DNA of 8,787 nt from JBHJOF01 sp050330055 (lineage in GTDB: Bacteria > Pseudomonadota > Alphaproteobacteria > Kiloniellales > JAKSDN01), in contig JBHJOF010000135.1 in the NCBI GenBank assembly GCA_050330055.1, positions 1-8,787 of the forward strand. Direction: 5' to 3'. The notes beneath the pieces were generated by a model that was not told the DNA's origin, did not search any database, and saw only the letters and a program-made list of their open reading frames with translations. The translations under genes and the position numbers were made by a program. Shown piece by piece: positions 1 through 5,642 of this stretch (positions are counted from its first letter, which is position 1; every line of letters starts with the position of its first letter).

Positions 1-534
1 GTCGAGCAGCTTCAGGCCGGGCCGGTCGAGCAGCAGCTTGGCGGCCAGATGCCGCTTCTTGTTCTCCTGCGCCTTCTCCAGGCTGTCGTGCGGCGTGTCG
101 AAGTAGGCGCAGGAATACTGCTGGTCGGAGTCGAGGAACAGCTTGTAGAGCTCCTCGGAGAGGTCGTAGTGGTGGGCGACGTTGCGCTGCGCCTTGCCGA
201 TCGGGTTGTATTGCTTGACCCAGCGTGCATGGCGGGCCAGCAGCAGGAAAAGCTTCACGTACCACAAGCGCTCGAGATGGCCGTAGTTGCGCGCGGCAAT
301 TTCGAGGAAGTCGTAGAGCGTGCCTTCCTCGACGGTGATATCGCCGTCCATATAGGCTTCGCCGATATAGAGCGGCGGGTTCAGCACCAGCTTGTAGTCG
401 AGTACCTTGCGATGCAACCGCAGAGTGCAGCGCTTCCCGCTTCCGTCGCCGAAGGTGAAACTGCGGCCGTGCGCGTCGATCAGTCGGACGGACCCTTCGC
501 GGATCACGTTCTTGAGCATCAACCGGAACAGCAT
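1..534 (-). CDS. Cyclopropane-fatty-acyl-phospholipid synthase family protein, N-terminal part (runs off left edge)
   Basis: Only the first 178 codons are present; the frame is open to base 1. The family transfers the methylene carbon of S-adenosylmethionine onto cis double bonds of membrane phospholipid acyl chains at the inner face of the membrane. The translation has the N-terminal CFA domain with EAYMDGD at residues 59-65. The family's signature block follows at 119-145, with AHHYDLS (120-126) and QQYSCAYF (138-145). The visible part stops at LKLLD, just where the glycine-rich SAM-binding loop should begin, so the methyltransferase core and catalytic residues lie outside. I chose the ATG at 534 because a GAGG sits 8 bases upstream at 543-546; a second in-frame ATG at 519 is possible. 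It is transcribed in the same direction as the ribosomal operon but about 275 bases beyond it, so probably separately. A related methyltransferase with the same N-terminal architecture cannot be excluded. Confidence 0.88.
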   Translation of the reverse strand, partial: MLFRLMLKNVIREGSVRLIDAHGRSFTFGDGSGKRCTLRLHRKVLDYKLVLNPPLYIGEAYMDGDITVEEGTLYDFLEIAARNYGHLERLWYVKLFLLLARHARWVKQYNPIGKAQRNVAHHYDLSEELYKLFLDSDQQYSCAYFDTPHDSLEKAQENKKRHLAAKLLLDRPGLKLLD

Positions 535-662
535 CGTCCCAACCTCGTGTCGTTTCTTGTCCCTCGCTGTCTCGCGGCAGCCTTTCTGTCCTCGCAGGCA
601 GGTCCCCTGGCTGACGCGAATCGAACACGACCGCCCCCATCGCCGGTCGATCAAGGGGCGAG

Positions 663-690
663 GTTAATTGAAAAAAATCGGATTGTGTAG
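663..690. other. AT-rich island upstream of the CFA synthase gene
   Basis: This short stretch, with a run of seven A (T on the minus strand), stands out in otherwise GC-rich DNA. It lies 130-155 bases upstream of the CFA synthase start and about 120 bases downstream of rplI. AT-rich patches of this kind often mark promoters, and the minus strand could supply the gene's -10 region. I could not pick a convincing -35/-10 pair in either direction. No gene is visible between 535 and 809. Confidence 0.25.
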
Positions 691-760
691 CCTTTGACCC
701 GCCGCGCCGCGGTCGATTTCGCGGTGGTACCGATGGGCCACTGACGAAACGCCGCGCTGC

Positions 761-776
761 CGGGCCTCCCGGCCCG
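761..776 (-). terminator. Possible terminator of the rpsF-rplI operon
   Basis: A perfect 6-bp GC stem (CGGGCC at 761-766, GGCCCG at 771-776) closes a 4-base loop, 34 bases beyond the rplI stop. It is in the right place to end the ribosomal operon transcript. In the direction of transcription there is only a weak T-stretch (GTTTCG) after it, so it may act poorly alone or mark a Rho-dependent or processed 3' end. Confidence 0.4.
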
Positions 777-809
777 CGTGACGGCACGCTGCGACCCTGG
801 GTAGTCGAC

Positions 810-1436
810 TTAGTTCGGCTGTTCGCCTGCCTGCCGGTCCGCCGGCTCGGCCGCTTCGTCGCCTTTGCCGGCGTGGGCCGCTTCCTCGGCTTCGACTCCG
901 GCGATCATGGCCTCGACCGCGGCTTCCTCGCGGGCATGCTGCTCTTCGGCGCTCACCATGTGGCCGGTCTGCACCTGGATCTTGGCCTCGTCTTCCGAGC
1001 GCGCGACGTTGGCGGTGATGGTGACCGCGACCTCGGGGTGCAGGCGGATCTTTACCGGATGCAGGCCGAGCACCTTGATCACCCGGTCCATGACCACCTG
1101 CTGCCGGTTGACGGTGACGCCCGCCGCGCTGACCGACTCGGCGACGTCGCGGGTGTTGACCGAGCCGTAGAGCTGGCCGCTGTCGCCGGCCTGGCGGATC
1201 AGCGTGACCATCAGCCCCTCGAGCTTCTTGGCGACCGACTCGGCCTCGCCGCGGCGCTCCAGGTTCTGCGCCTCGAGCTGAGTCCGCTGGCTCTCGAAGA
1301 AGGCCAGGTTCTCCTTGGTCGCGCGCAGCGCCTTGCGCTGCGGCAGCAGGTAGTTGCGCGCAAAGCCCGGCTTGACCCGGACGACGTCGCCCATCTGGCC
1401 AAGCTTCTCGATACGCTCCATCAGGATAACTTCCAT
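810..1436 (-). CDS. rplI: 50S ribosomal protein L9
   Basis: Encodes a 208-residue L9, a large-subunit protein that binds 23S rRNA near the L1 stalk and helps maintain reading frame. The N-terminal rRNA-binding domain is clear: MEVILMERIEKLG (1-13), GDVVRVKPGFARNYLLP (16-32). A long connecting helix covers about 40-75. The C-terminal domain contains GQLYGSV (87-93) and ends near 150. Beyond it lies an extra tail of about 50 residues (161-208) rich in Glu and Ala, making the protein longer than the roughly 150-residue E. coli L9; such tails are common in alphaproteobacteria. The start at 1436 is fixed by the L9 N-terminus and an ideal ribosome-binding site. The upstream-extended frame is only a shadow of the preceding gene. 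Its ATG overlaps the stop codon of the DUF2232 gene by one base (TGATG), which suggests translational coupling. It is the last gene of its operon. Confidence 0.97.
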   Translation of the reverse strand: MEVILMERIEKLGQMGDVVRVKPGFARNYLLPQRKALRATKENLAFFESQRTQLEAQNLERRGEAESVAKKLEGLMVTLIRQAGDSGQLYGSVNTRDVAESVSAAGVTVNRQQVVMDRVIKVLGLHPVKIRLHPEVAVTITANVARSEDEAKIQVQTGHMVSAEEQHAREEAAVEAMIAGVEAEEAAHAGKGDEAAEPADRQAGEQPN

Positions 1437-2362
1437 CACTCTTCCTCCTGGTCGGGGCGCCCGCCGGACTTGCGGCGATGGTGCCCCACCACTTGATCGA
1501 TCAATCCCAATCCGACGACGAGCGGGGCCACCCAGCCCAGCAACAGCAGCACGTAAAGCGGCACCAGCAGCAAGGGTGCGGCGGCGCCGGTCCGGCCGAT
1601 CCAGCGATGCGCCACCGCGAGCCCGGCGAAGAGATAGGGCAGCAACAGCAGGATCAGCAGATTCTGCGCGATGTAGCCGATGTCGCCGGAGGCGAGCAGG
1701 GCGACCGCCAGCACCACGGCGGCCGTTACGTCGAGCCAGCGCGGCAGTTCCATCTGCTTGATGTCCGGCGCCGGGCGCAGGGCGCGACCGAGCCGCAGCA
1801 GGGCCCCCTGGGCCAGGATGCCGTTCACCGCAAGCACGCCCAGCCATGCCAGCGGCCCGGCGCCGAGCGCGAAGGGCACCGCCAGGTCGCTCATGCGGTT
1901 TCGCGCCTGCTCCTGCATCTCAGGCACCATGAGCGCGAGGGCCTCGTCGAAGTCCGCCCGCAGCGTCGCCTCGATGCCCTCCGAGCCGCTGCCCAGGAGC
2001 ATGATCGAGAGAAACATCCAGACCACGCCGATGCCGGTCAGCCAGATGATCATCTGACCGGGCGGGTACCACTCCAGGCCACCGTCCGGCGCAGGTCGGT
2101 TGAGCAGCGCCTGGCGCACCAGCAACACGGCCGGTCCGGCCAGCACGATCGCGATGCTGAGGGCGCCGAGCGGCCCCGCCAGTAGGACGGTTATGCCGCA
2201 GGCTGCAAGAGCGGCAATGGTGACGCCGCGCAGGCCCTGCGACAGGCCGACAAGGAACAATGGCAGGGGGCTCAGCAAGGCGAAGAGCAAGCCGCCGGGG
2301 ACGAGCAGCGGCAGCGCGCTCAGCACGCCGGCACCCAAGGCCAGCACTACGCCCAGCGTCAT
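1436..2362 (-). CDS. DUF2232-type polytopic membrane protein
   Basis: Encodes a 308-residue, very hydrophobic protein whose biochemical role I do not know. I count eight or nine likely membrane helices, at roughly 3-22, 25-45, 47-62, 66-84, 104-124, 165-190, 211-227, 230-253 and 261-288. A charged, non-membrane segment at about 125-160 (EATLRADFDEALALMVPEM) lies between them, and the C-terminus is hydrophilic (HHRRKSGGRPDQEEE). A membrane protein of the DUF2232 family between rpsR and rplI is a recurrent arrangement in alphaproteobacteria; the family call rests on this position plus hydrophobicity and length. The ATG at 2362 is preferred to a GTG at 2404 because GGGAGG lies eight bases before it. 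The gene starts 62 bases after rpsR ends and overlaps rplI by one base, so it is co-translated with ribosomal proteins although it cannot be part of the ribosome. Confidence 0.8.
   Translation of the reverse strand: MTLGVVLALGAGVLSALPLLVPGGLLFALLSPLPLFLVGLSQGLRGVTIAALAACGITVLLAGPLGALSIAIVLAGPAVLLVRQALLNRPAPDGGLEWYPPGQMIIWLTGIGVVWMFLSIMLLGSGSEGIEATLRADFDEALALMVPEMQEQARNRMSDLAVPFALGAGPLAWLGVLAVNGILAQGALLRLGRALRPAPDIKQMELPRWLDVTAAVVLAVALLASGDIGYIAQNLLILLLLPYLFAGLAVAHRWIGRTGAAAPLLLVPLYVLLLLGWVAPLVVGLGLIDQVVGHHRRKSGGRPDQEEE
1444..1449 (-). promoter_or_regulatory. Ribosome-binding site of rplI inside the upstream gene
   Basis: The minus strand reads AGGAGG, seven bases before the rplI ATG at 1436. 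It lies within the last codons of the DUF2232 gene, where it helps encode the terminal glutamates. This near-perfect site fixes the rplI start and lets L9 be initiated efficiently as ribosomes finish the previous gene. Confidence 0.8.
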
Positions 2363-2370
2363 CGCGAAGC

Positions 2371-2376
2371 CCTCCC
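2371..2376 (-). promoter_or_regulatory. Ribosome-binding site of the DUF2232 gene
   Basis: GGGAGG on the minus strand, eight bases before the ATG at 2362. It decides the start in favour of the shorter, 308-residue protein; the in-frame GTG at 2404 has a weaker upstream purine stretch. Confidence 0.65.
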
Positions 2377-2424
2377 GGCCCCGGATGCTACCCGCCACCG
2401 ACACTGCCGTACGTCCTTCACACC

Positions 2425-2682
2425 TTACTTGAGGACGTAAGGCAGCAGGGCCAGGTAACGAGACCGCTTGATCGCCTGAGCCAGTTCACGCTGCTTCTTG
2501 GCCGAGACCGCGGTGATGCGACTGGGTACGATCTTGCCGCGCTCCGAGATGAAGCGCTGCAGCAGCTTGAGGTCCTTGTAGTCGATCTTCGGCGCGTTCG
2601 GGCCGCTGAAGGGGCAGCTCTTGCGCCGGCGAAAGAAGGGCCGGCGCACGGCGCCGCCCTTGCTGACGATGCGTACGGTCAT
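2425..2682 (-). CDS. rpsR: 30S ribosomal protein S18
   Basis: Encodes an 85-residue S18, which binds with S6 as a heterodimer to the central domain of 16S rRNA on the platform of the small subunit. The family's conserved body is complete. It has a basic N-terminus with RRPFFRRRKSCPF (13-25), then IDYKDLKLLQRFISERGKI (33-51), PSRITAVSAKKQRELAQAIKR (53-73) and the C-terminal RYLALLPYV (75-83). The length is normal. The ATG at 2682 follows an excellent AAGGAGG (minus strand of 2689-2695) by six bases. The start overlaps the rpsF stop (ATGA), so S6 and S18, which act as a pair, are translationally coupled. The single Cys in SCPF is usual in many S18 proteins and by itself is not a zinc site. Confidence 0.97.
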   Translation of the reverse strand: MTVRIVSKGGAVRRPFFRRRKSCPFSGPNAPKIDYKDLKLLQRFISERGKIVPSRITAVSAKKQRELAQAIKRSRYLALLPYVLK

Positions 2683-3158
2683 GCGCTGCCTCCTTCGCTG
2701 GACTGCTGGCTCCCGCTGTCGCTGCAGCGGCGCTCGCCGCGATCCTCCCGCGGCCCGCGGCCGCCACGCGGCCCGCCGCCGTCGCCATGGAAGCGGCCGC
2801 CGCCCGGCCGGCGGCCGCCGCGCTCGTCGCGGCTGCCGCGGCTGCGCATCATGGCGGAGGGCTCGGACTCCAGCTCGTCGACCCGCACCGTCAGATAGCG
2901 GATCACGTCCTCGTTGATGCTCATGTTGCGCTCCATCTCGGCCACGGCGGCCGGCGGAGCGTCGATGTTGAAGAGGATGTAGTGGCCCTTGCGGTTCTTC
3001 TTGATCCGGTAGGCCAGATTGCGCAGGCCCCAGTACTCCCGCTTCTTCACCTCACCGCCGCCGGCCTGAATCAGGCCGGTGAACTGGTCGGCCAGGGTAT
3101 CGACCTGGGACGCGGATATGTCTTGGCGTGCGATGAACACGCTTTCGTAAAGCGGCAT
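2679..3158 (-). CDS. rpsF: 30S ribosomal protein S6 with Gly/Arg-rich tail
   Basis: Encodes a 159-residue S6, partner of S18 on the 30S platform. The ferredoxin-like core occupies about residues 1-97: MPLYESVFIARQD (1-13), REYWGLRNLAYRIKKNRKGHY (40-60), and INEDVIRYLTVRVD (81-94). After it comes a tail of about 60 residues, unusually rich in Gly and Arg with several RGG-like units (GGRRPGGGR 114-122, RGGRG 131-135), ending Ser/Gly-rich. It is not the acidic tail that RimK glutamylates in E. coli. The start at 3158 gives the canonical S6 N-terminus and has AAGGAG (minus strand of 3169-3174) ten bases upstream; the longer in-frame extension to 3260 has no S6 homology. The stop overlaps the rpsR start by four bases. 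It is the first gene of the operon, behind a structured leader that may mediate feedback by the S6-S18 complex. Confidence 0.96.
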   Translation of the reverse strand: MPLYESVFIARQDISASQVDTLADQFTGLIQAGGGEVKKREYWGLRNLAYRIKKNRKGHYILFNIDAPPAAVAEMERNMSINEDVIRYLTVRVDELESEPSAMMRSRGSRDERGGRRPGGGRFHGDGGGPRGGRGPREDRGERRCSDSGSQQSSEGGSA

Positions 3159-3220
3159 CGTGTCGTCACTCCTTATGGCTCTTCGCGGTCCGGTGCCGAT
3201 CCTCCGGCGCTCCGGCCCTA

Positions 3221-3250
3221 GCCGGCCTGCCGCCCGCGCCGCGGGCCGGC
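3221..3250 (-). promoter_or_regulatory. Stem-loop in the rpsF leader
   Basis: A perfect 7-bp stem (GCCGGCC at 3221-3227, GGCCGGC at 3244-3250) encloses a 16-base GC-rich loop that can fold further. It lies 63-92 bases before the rpsF start, inside the predicted leader. Leaders of rpsF in many bacteria carry an S6-S18 binding structure for feedback control. This hairpin, or the GC-rich stretch just downstream of it (3177-3220), is a candidate, but I cannot match it to the published consensus by eye. Confidence 0.4.
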
Positions 3251-3276
3251 CGTCCGGCAAGGAGCTATGGTCTGGG

Positions 3277-3304
3277 CGCGGGCCCGGTCATGCATGGGCC
3301 CGCG
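3277..3304 (-). promoter_or_regulatory. Strong 9-bp hairpin at the 5' end of the rpsF leader
   Basis: CGCGGGCCC (3277-3285) pairs perfectly with GGGCCCGCG (3296-3304) around a 10-base loop that contains the palindrome ATGCAT. If transcription begins near 3310, as the promoter suggests, this hairpin forms the first structured element of the rpsF mRNA. It could protect the 5' end or take part in leader regulation. It is not followed by a T-run, so it is not a simple terminator. Confidence 0.5.
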
Positions 3305-3316
3305 ACGAAGGCGGGG

Positions 3317-3344
3317 ACTATACACATTTGCCCCAGCCTGGCAA
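3317..3344 (-). promoter_or_regulatory. Sigma-70-type promoter of the rpsF operon
   Basis: On the minus strand, TTGCCA (-35, at 3344-3339) and TATAGT (-10, at 3322-3317) are separated by 16 bases and the -10 is preceded by TGTG. Five of six bases match consensus in each box. The predicted start is near 3310, giving a leader of about 150 bases before rpsF. The -35 box lies inside an 18-bp inverted repeat. Confidence 0.65.
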
Positions 3345-3350
3345 GGCTGG
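3333..3350. repeat. 18-bp inverted repeat over the rpsF -35 box (possible operator)
   Basis: CCAGCCT (3333-3339) and AGGCTGG (3344-3350) form a perfect 7-bp dyad with a 4-base spacer. The dyad covers the -35 hexamer of the rpsF promoter and lies 43 bases upstream of the fabD -35. It falls outside both predicted transcripts, so it is more likely a protein-binding site on DNA than an RNA structure. No regulator can be named from the sequence. Confidence 0.45.
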
Positions 3351-3392
3351 CAGACCGGGTTGCGCGACGGCTTTAAGTCCTCGCCCAATGGC

Positions 3393-3420
3393 TTGACAGG
3401 CCAGGCGAGCCCATGATCTT
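3393..3420 (+). promoter_or_regulatory. Probable promoter of the fabD cluster
   Basis: A perfect TTGACA (3393-3398) is followed after 16 bases by GATCTT (3415-3420), a weak -10. Transcription would start near 3427 and leave a leader of about 75 bases before the fabD ATG. It is divergent from the rpsF promoter, with the two -35 boxes about 50 bases apart. Apart from these elements I see no gene between 3159 and 3500. Confidence 0.5.
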
Positions 3421-3500
3421 TGGCCGCCTGTTTCGCCGTCAAGCAAGTCGAACCACAAACGCAGGCCAAGCAGGCGCAAGCAAGCGAGAGGGGGAGCGCG

Positions 3501-4442
3501 ATGGGCCGGGCCTTCTTCTTTCCGGGCCAGGGCAGCCAAGCCGTCGGTATGGGCCGTGAGCTGGCCGAGGCCTTCGCCCCGGCGCGCCACCTCTTCGAGG
3601 AGGTCGACGACGCGCTGAGCCAGAAGCTCTCCCGCCTCATGTTCGAGGGGCCGGAAAGCGACCTCACCCTGACGGAGAACGCCCAGCCGGCGCTGATGGC
3701 GGTCAGCCTCGCGGTTGTTCGTGTGCTGCAGGAAGAGGGCGGCATTGCGCTGGCCGAGCACGCCGACTTCGTCGCCGGCCATTCGCTGGGCGAGTATTCG
3801 GCCCTGGCCGCCGCCGGCGCGCTCGAGTTGGCCGACGCCGCGCGGCTCCTGAAGCGGCGCGGCCAGGCCATGCAGGCGGCGGTGCCGGTCGGCGAGGGCG
3901 CCATGGCGGCGCTGCTCGGGCTCGACCTGGAGGCAGCGCGCGAGGTCGCGGAGGCCGCCGCCGAGGGCGAGGTCTGCGACCCGGCCAACGACAACGCGCC
4001 GGGCCAGGTGGTGCTCAGCGGGCATCGCACGGCAGTCGAACGGGCGGTCGCGCTGGCCGCCGAGAAGGGCGCCAAGCGCAGCATCCTGCTGCCAGTCTCC
4101 GCCCCGTTCCATTGCGCGCTGATGGCACCGGCCGCCGACGCCATGGCCGAGGCGCTGGCGGAGATCATCTTGCAGCCGCCGCTGGTGCCGCTGGTCGCCA
4201 ACGTGACAGCGGCAGCGGTCAGCGAGCCGGAATCGATCCGCCGGCTCCTGGTGGAACAGGTCACCGGCCTTGTGCGCTGGCGCGAGTCGGTCCTCGCCTT
4301 GAAAGACGCTGGCGTCGAGAGCCTGGTCGAGCTGGGCGCCGGCAAGGTCCTGACCGGGCTCGCCAAGCGCATCGACCGCGAGCTGGCAGCTTCCGCGGTC
4401 GGCACGCCGGCCGACGTCGAGGCCCTGCTCGAGACACTCTAG
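3501..4442 (+). CDS. fabD: Malonyl-CoA:ACP transacylase
   Basis: Encodes a 313-residue cytoplasmic enzyme that moves malonate from CoA to the phosphopantetheine of acyl carrier protein, supplying the extender unit for type II fatty acid synthesis. Key elements are all visible. FPGQGSQ (7-13) forms part of the oxyanion hole, GHSLGEYSA (93-101) carries the nucleophile Ser95, Arg120 lies in KRRGQAMQ and binds the malonyl carboxylate, and His204 in SAPFH completes the catalytic dyad. Gln253 (VEQVTGLVRW) matches the family's conserved glutamine, and NAPGQVVLSG (165-174) is also typical. The length is close to E. coli FabD (309). I took the ATG at 3501 because it gives the canonical MGRAFFFPGQGSQ start behind a purine-rich GAGGG (3488-3492). 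The frame extends back to a TTG at 3420, but that part is not protein-like. It is the first gene of the cluster, 34 bases before fabG. Confidence 0.97.
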   Translation: MGRAFFFPGQGSQAVGMGRELAEAFAPARHLFEEVDDALSQKLSRLMFEGPESDLTLTENAQPALMAVSLAVVRVLQEEGGIALAEHADFVAGHSLGEYSALAAAGALELADAARLLKRRGQAMQAAVPVGEGAMAALLGLDLEAAREVAEAAAEGEVCDPANDNAPGQVVLSGHRTAVERAVALAAEKGAKRSILLPVSAPFHCALMAPAADAMAEALAEIILQPPLVPLVANVTAAAVSEPESIRRLLVEQVTGLVRWRESVLALKDAGVESLVELGAGKVLTGLAKRIDRELAASAVGTPADVEALLETL

Positions 4443-4459
4443 CGCGGCGCCACGCCGCG
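4443..4459 (+). promoter_or_regulatory. Intergenic hairpin between fabD and fabG
   Basis: CGCGGCG (4443-4449) pairs perfectly with CGCCGCG (4453-4459) across a 3-base loop, starting directly after the fabD stop and ending just before the fabG ribosome-binding site. There is no following T-run, so full termination is unlikely. It could limit 3' exonuclease decay or slow the polymerase. Confidence 0.4.
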
Positions 4460-4476
4460 GCGCGGAAAGGAGCGCC

Positions 4477-5214
4477 ATGTTCGATTTCACAGGCAAGACC
4501 GCCCTGGTCACCGGCGCGTCGGGCGGCATCGGCGGCGCCATCGCCAGGGCGCTGCACGCTCAGGGCGCCACGGTCGCGCTCTCGGGCACCCGGGTCGAGG
4601 CGCTGGAGGCGCTGGCCGGCGAGCTTGGCGATCGCAGCCATCTGCTGCCCTGCAATCTCGCCGACGCCGAGGCCACCGGCGCCCTGGTCGGCCAGGCCGA
4701 GGCGGCGATGGGCCGGCTCGACATCCTGGTCAACAACGCCGGCCTGACCCGCGACAACCTGGCCATGCGCCTCAAGGACGAGGACTGGAGCCAGGTGCTG
4801 GAAGTCAACCTGACCGCCGGCTTCAGGCTCGCCCGGGCCGCCCTGCGCGGCATGATGAAGCGGCGCTGGGGTCGCATCATCGCCATAACCTCGGTGGTCG
4901 GCAGCACCGGCAACCCGGGGCAAGCCAACTACGCCGCCTCCAAGGCCGGCACCACGGGCATGACCAAAGCCCTGGCGCAGGAGGTCGCCTCGCGCGGCAT
5001 CACGGTGAACTGCGTGGCGCCGGGCATGATCGCCACCGCCATGACCGATGTTCTGAGCGAGGCACAGCGCGAGAAGATCCTGGCCGCGATCCCGGCGGGG
5101 CGTCTCGGCAGCCCCAATGACGTGGCGGCCTGTGTGGTCTTTCTGGCCAGCGAAGAGGCCGCCTACGTGACCGGCCAGAGCTTGCATGTAAATGGGGGAA
5201 TGGCCATGATGTAG
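4477..5214 (+). CDS. fabG: 3-oxoacyl-[acyl-carrier-protein] reductase
   Basis: Encodes a 245-residue short-chain dehydrogenase that reduces 3-ketoacyl-ACP to 3-hydroxyacyl-ACP with NADPH, the first reductive step of each elongation round. The Rossmann-fold cofactor loop is TGASGGIG (12-19), and NNAG lies at 86-89. The catalytic tetrad is Asn111 (VNLT), Ser139 (ITSVVG), Tyr152 and Lys156 (NYAASKAG). PG at 182-183 and the C-terminal VTGQSLHVNGGMAM (231-244) are typical of FabG. The length equals that of E. coli FabG within a residue or two. The start has AAGGAG (4467-4472) four bases upstream. SDR enzymes are easily misnamed, but the position between fabD and acpP makes FabG very likely. A 175-base gap separates it from acpP, long enough for an internal promoter. 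Confidence 0.97.
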   Translation: MFDFTGKTALVTGASGGIGGAIARALHAQGATVALSGTRVEALEALAGELGDRSHLLPCNLADAEATGALVGQAEAAMGRLDILVNNAGLTRDNLAMRLKDEDWSQVLEVNLTAGFRLARAALRGMMKRRWGRIIAITSVVGSTGNPGQANYAASKAGTTGMTKALAQEVASRGITVNCVAPGMIATAMTDVLSEAQREKILAAIPAGRLGSPNDVAACVVFLASEEAAYVTGQSLHVNGGMAMM

Positions 5215-5297
5215 CGCGATCTCGGTTGCCCCCCGAGGCTAGCCCGGGCGCTTCCAAGGGGCGGTCAAGTGTGATAAGAGGCGGCGCCCTGCGCATG

Positions 5298-5326
5298 TTG
5301 CGCGCGTGCGAGCGGGGATGTGGATA
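5298..5326 (+). promoter_or_regulatory. Possible internal promoter for acpP
   Basis: TTGCGC (5298-5303) is followed after 17 bases by TGGATA (5321-5326), next to a GGATATCC palindrome. The match is weak. The 175-base fabG-acpP gap is much longer than the other gaps in the cluster, and acpP is usually needed in much larger amounts than its neighbours, so an extra promoter here is plausible. I could not settle on one; TGATAA at 5272-5277 is another -10-like sequence. Confidence 0.25.
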
Positions 5327-5389
5327 TCCTCGATGGTGGCGTCCTGCCGCGGGATCAAGGATTTTATTCAGAGGGGTAGGATAGAGGGC

Positions 5390-5626
5390 ATGAGCAACGA
5401 CATCTCCGATCGCGTTAAGAAGATCGTGGTGGAGCACCTCGGCGTCGAGGAATCGAAGGTCAGCGAGAGCGCCAGCTTCATCGACGATCTGGGCGCCGAT
5501 AGCCTGGATACCGTCGAACTCGTCATGGCGTTCGAGGAGGAGTTCGGCTGCGAGATTCCCGACGATGCGGCCGAGAAGATCGTCACCGTCAAGGACGCCA
5601 TCGACTTCATTCAGGAGCATGCCTAA
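5390..5626 (+). CDS. acpP: Acyl carrier protein
   Basis: Encodes a 78-residue acidic protein that carries the growing acyl chain on a phosphopantetheine arm. The attachment site is Ser38 in GADSLDTVEL (35-44), the classic DSL motif at the start of helix II. The first helix (DISDRVKKIVVEHLGV, 4-19), acidic helix II (DTVELVMAFEEEFG, 40-53) and C-terminal VKDAIDFIQEHA (67-78) match the four-helix fold. The length is identical to E. coli ACP. The ATG at 5390 is chosen because it gives the canonical MSNDISDRVKKIV start, with TAGGA (5377-5381) eight bases upstream; an in-frame ATG at 5306 would add 28 residues without ACP character. The gene serves FabD, FabG and FabF encoded beside it and must be activated by a holo-ACP synthase not in this window. 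Confidence 0.98.
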   Translation: MSNDISDRVKKIVVEHLGVEESKVSESASFIDDLGADSLDTVELVMAFEEEFGCEIPDDAAEKIVTVKDAIDFIQEHA

Positions 5627-5642
5627 TCGCACGGCCCTGCTA

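Noticed and set aside
600..635. GAATCGAAC-like sequence resembling the T-arm of a tRNA
   Set aside because: No matching acceptor stem, anticodon arm or D-arm can be folded around it.
1437..1847. Possible 137-residue N-terminal extension of L9
   Set aside because: L9 has a canonical N-terminus at 1436 with an ideal ribosome-binding site; the extension is out-of-frame reading of the DUF2232 gene.
3413..3500. Short upstream frame beginning ATGATC in the fabD leader
   Set aside because: It is out of frame with fabD, overlaps the predicted -10 region, and has no ribosome-binding site.
3218..4541. Long overlapping minus-strand frames (395 and 407 codons) opposite fabD
   Set aside because: They read as Ser/Ala/Arg-rich or Arg/Gly/Gln-rich low-complexity protein and cover the certain fabD gene and the control region; shadow frames of GC-rich DNA.
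5242..5249. GCCCGGGC palindrome after fabG as a terminator
   Set aside because: It is an 8-base palindrome with no loop and no T-run; such words are common by chance at this GC content.
5306..5389. In-frame upstream ATG that would add 28 residues to ACP
   Set aside because: The extension lacks ACP character; the canonical MSND start at 5390 gives the usual 78 residues.
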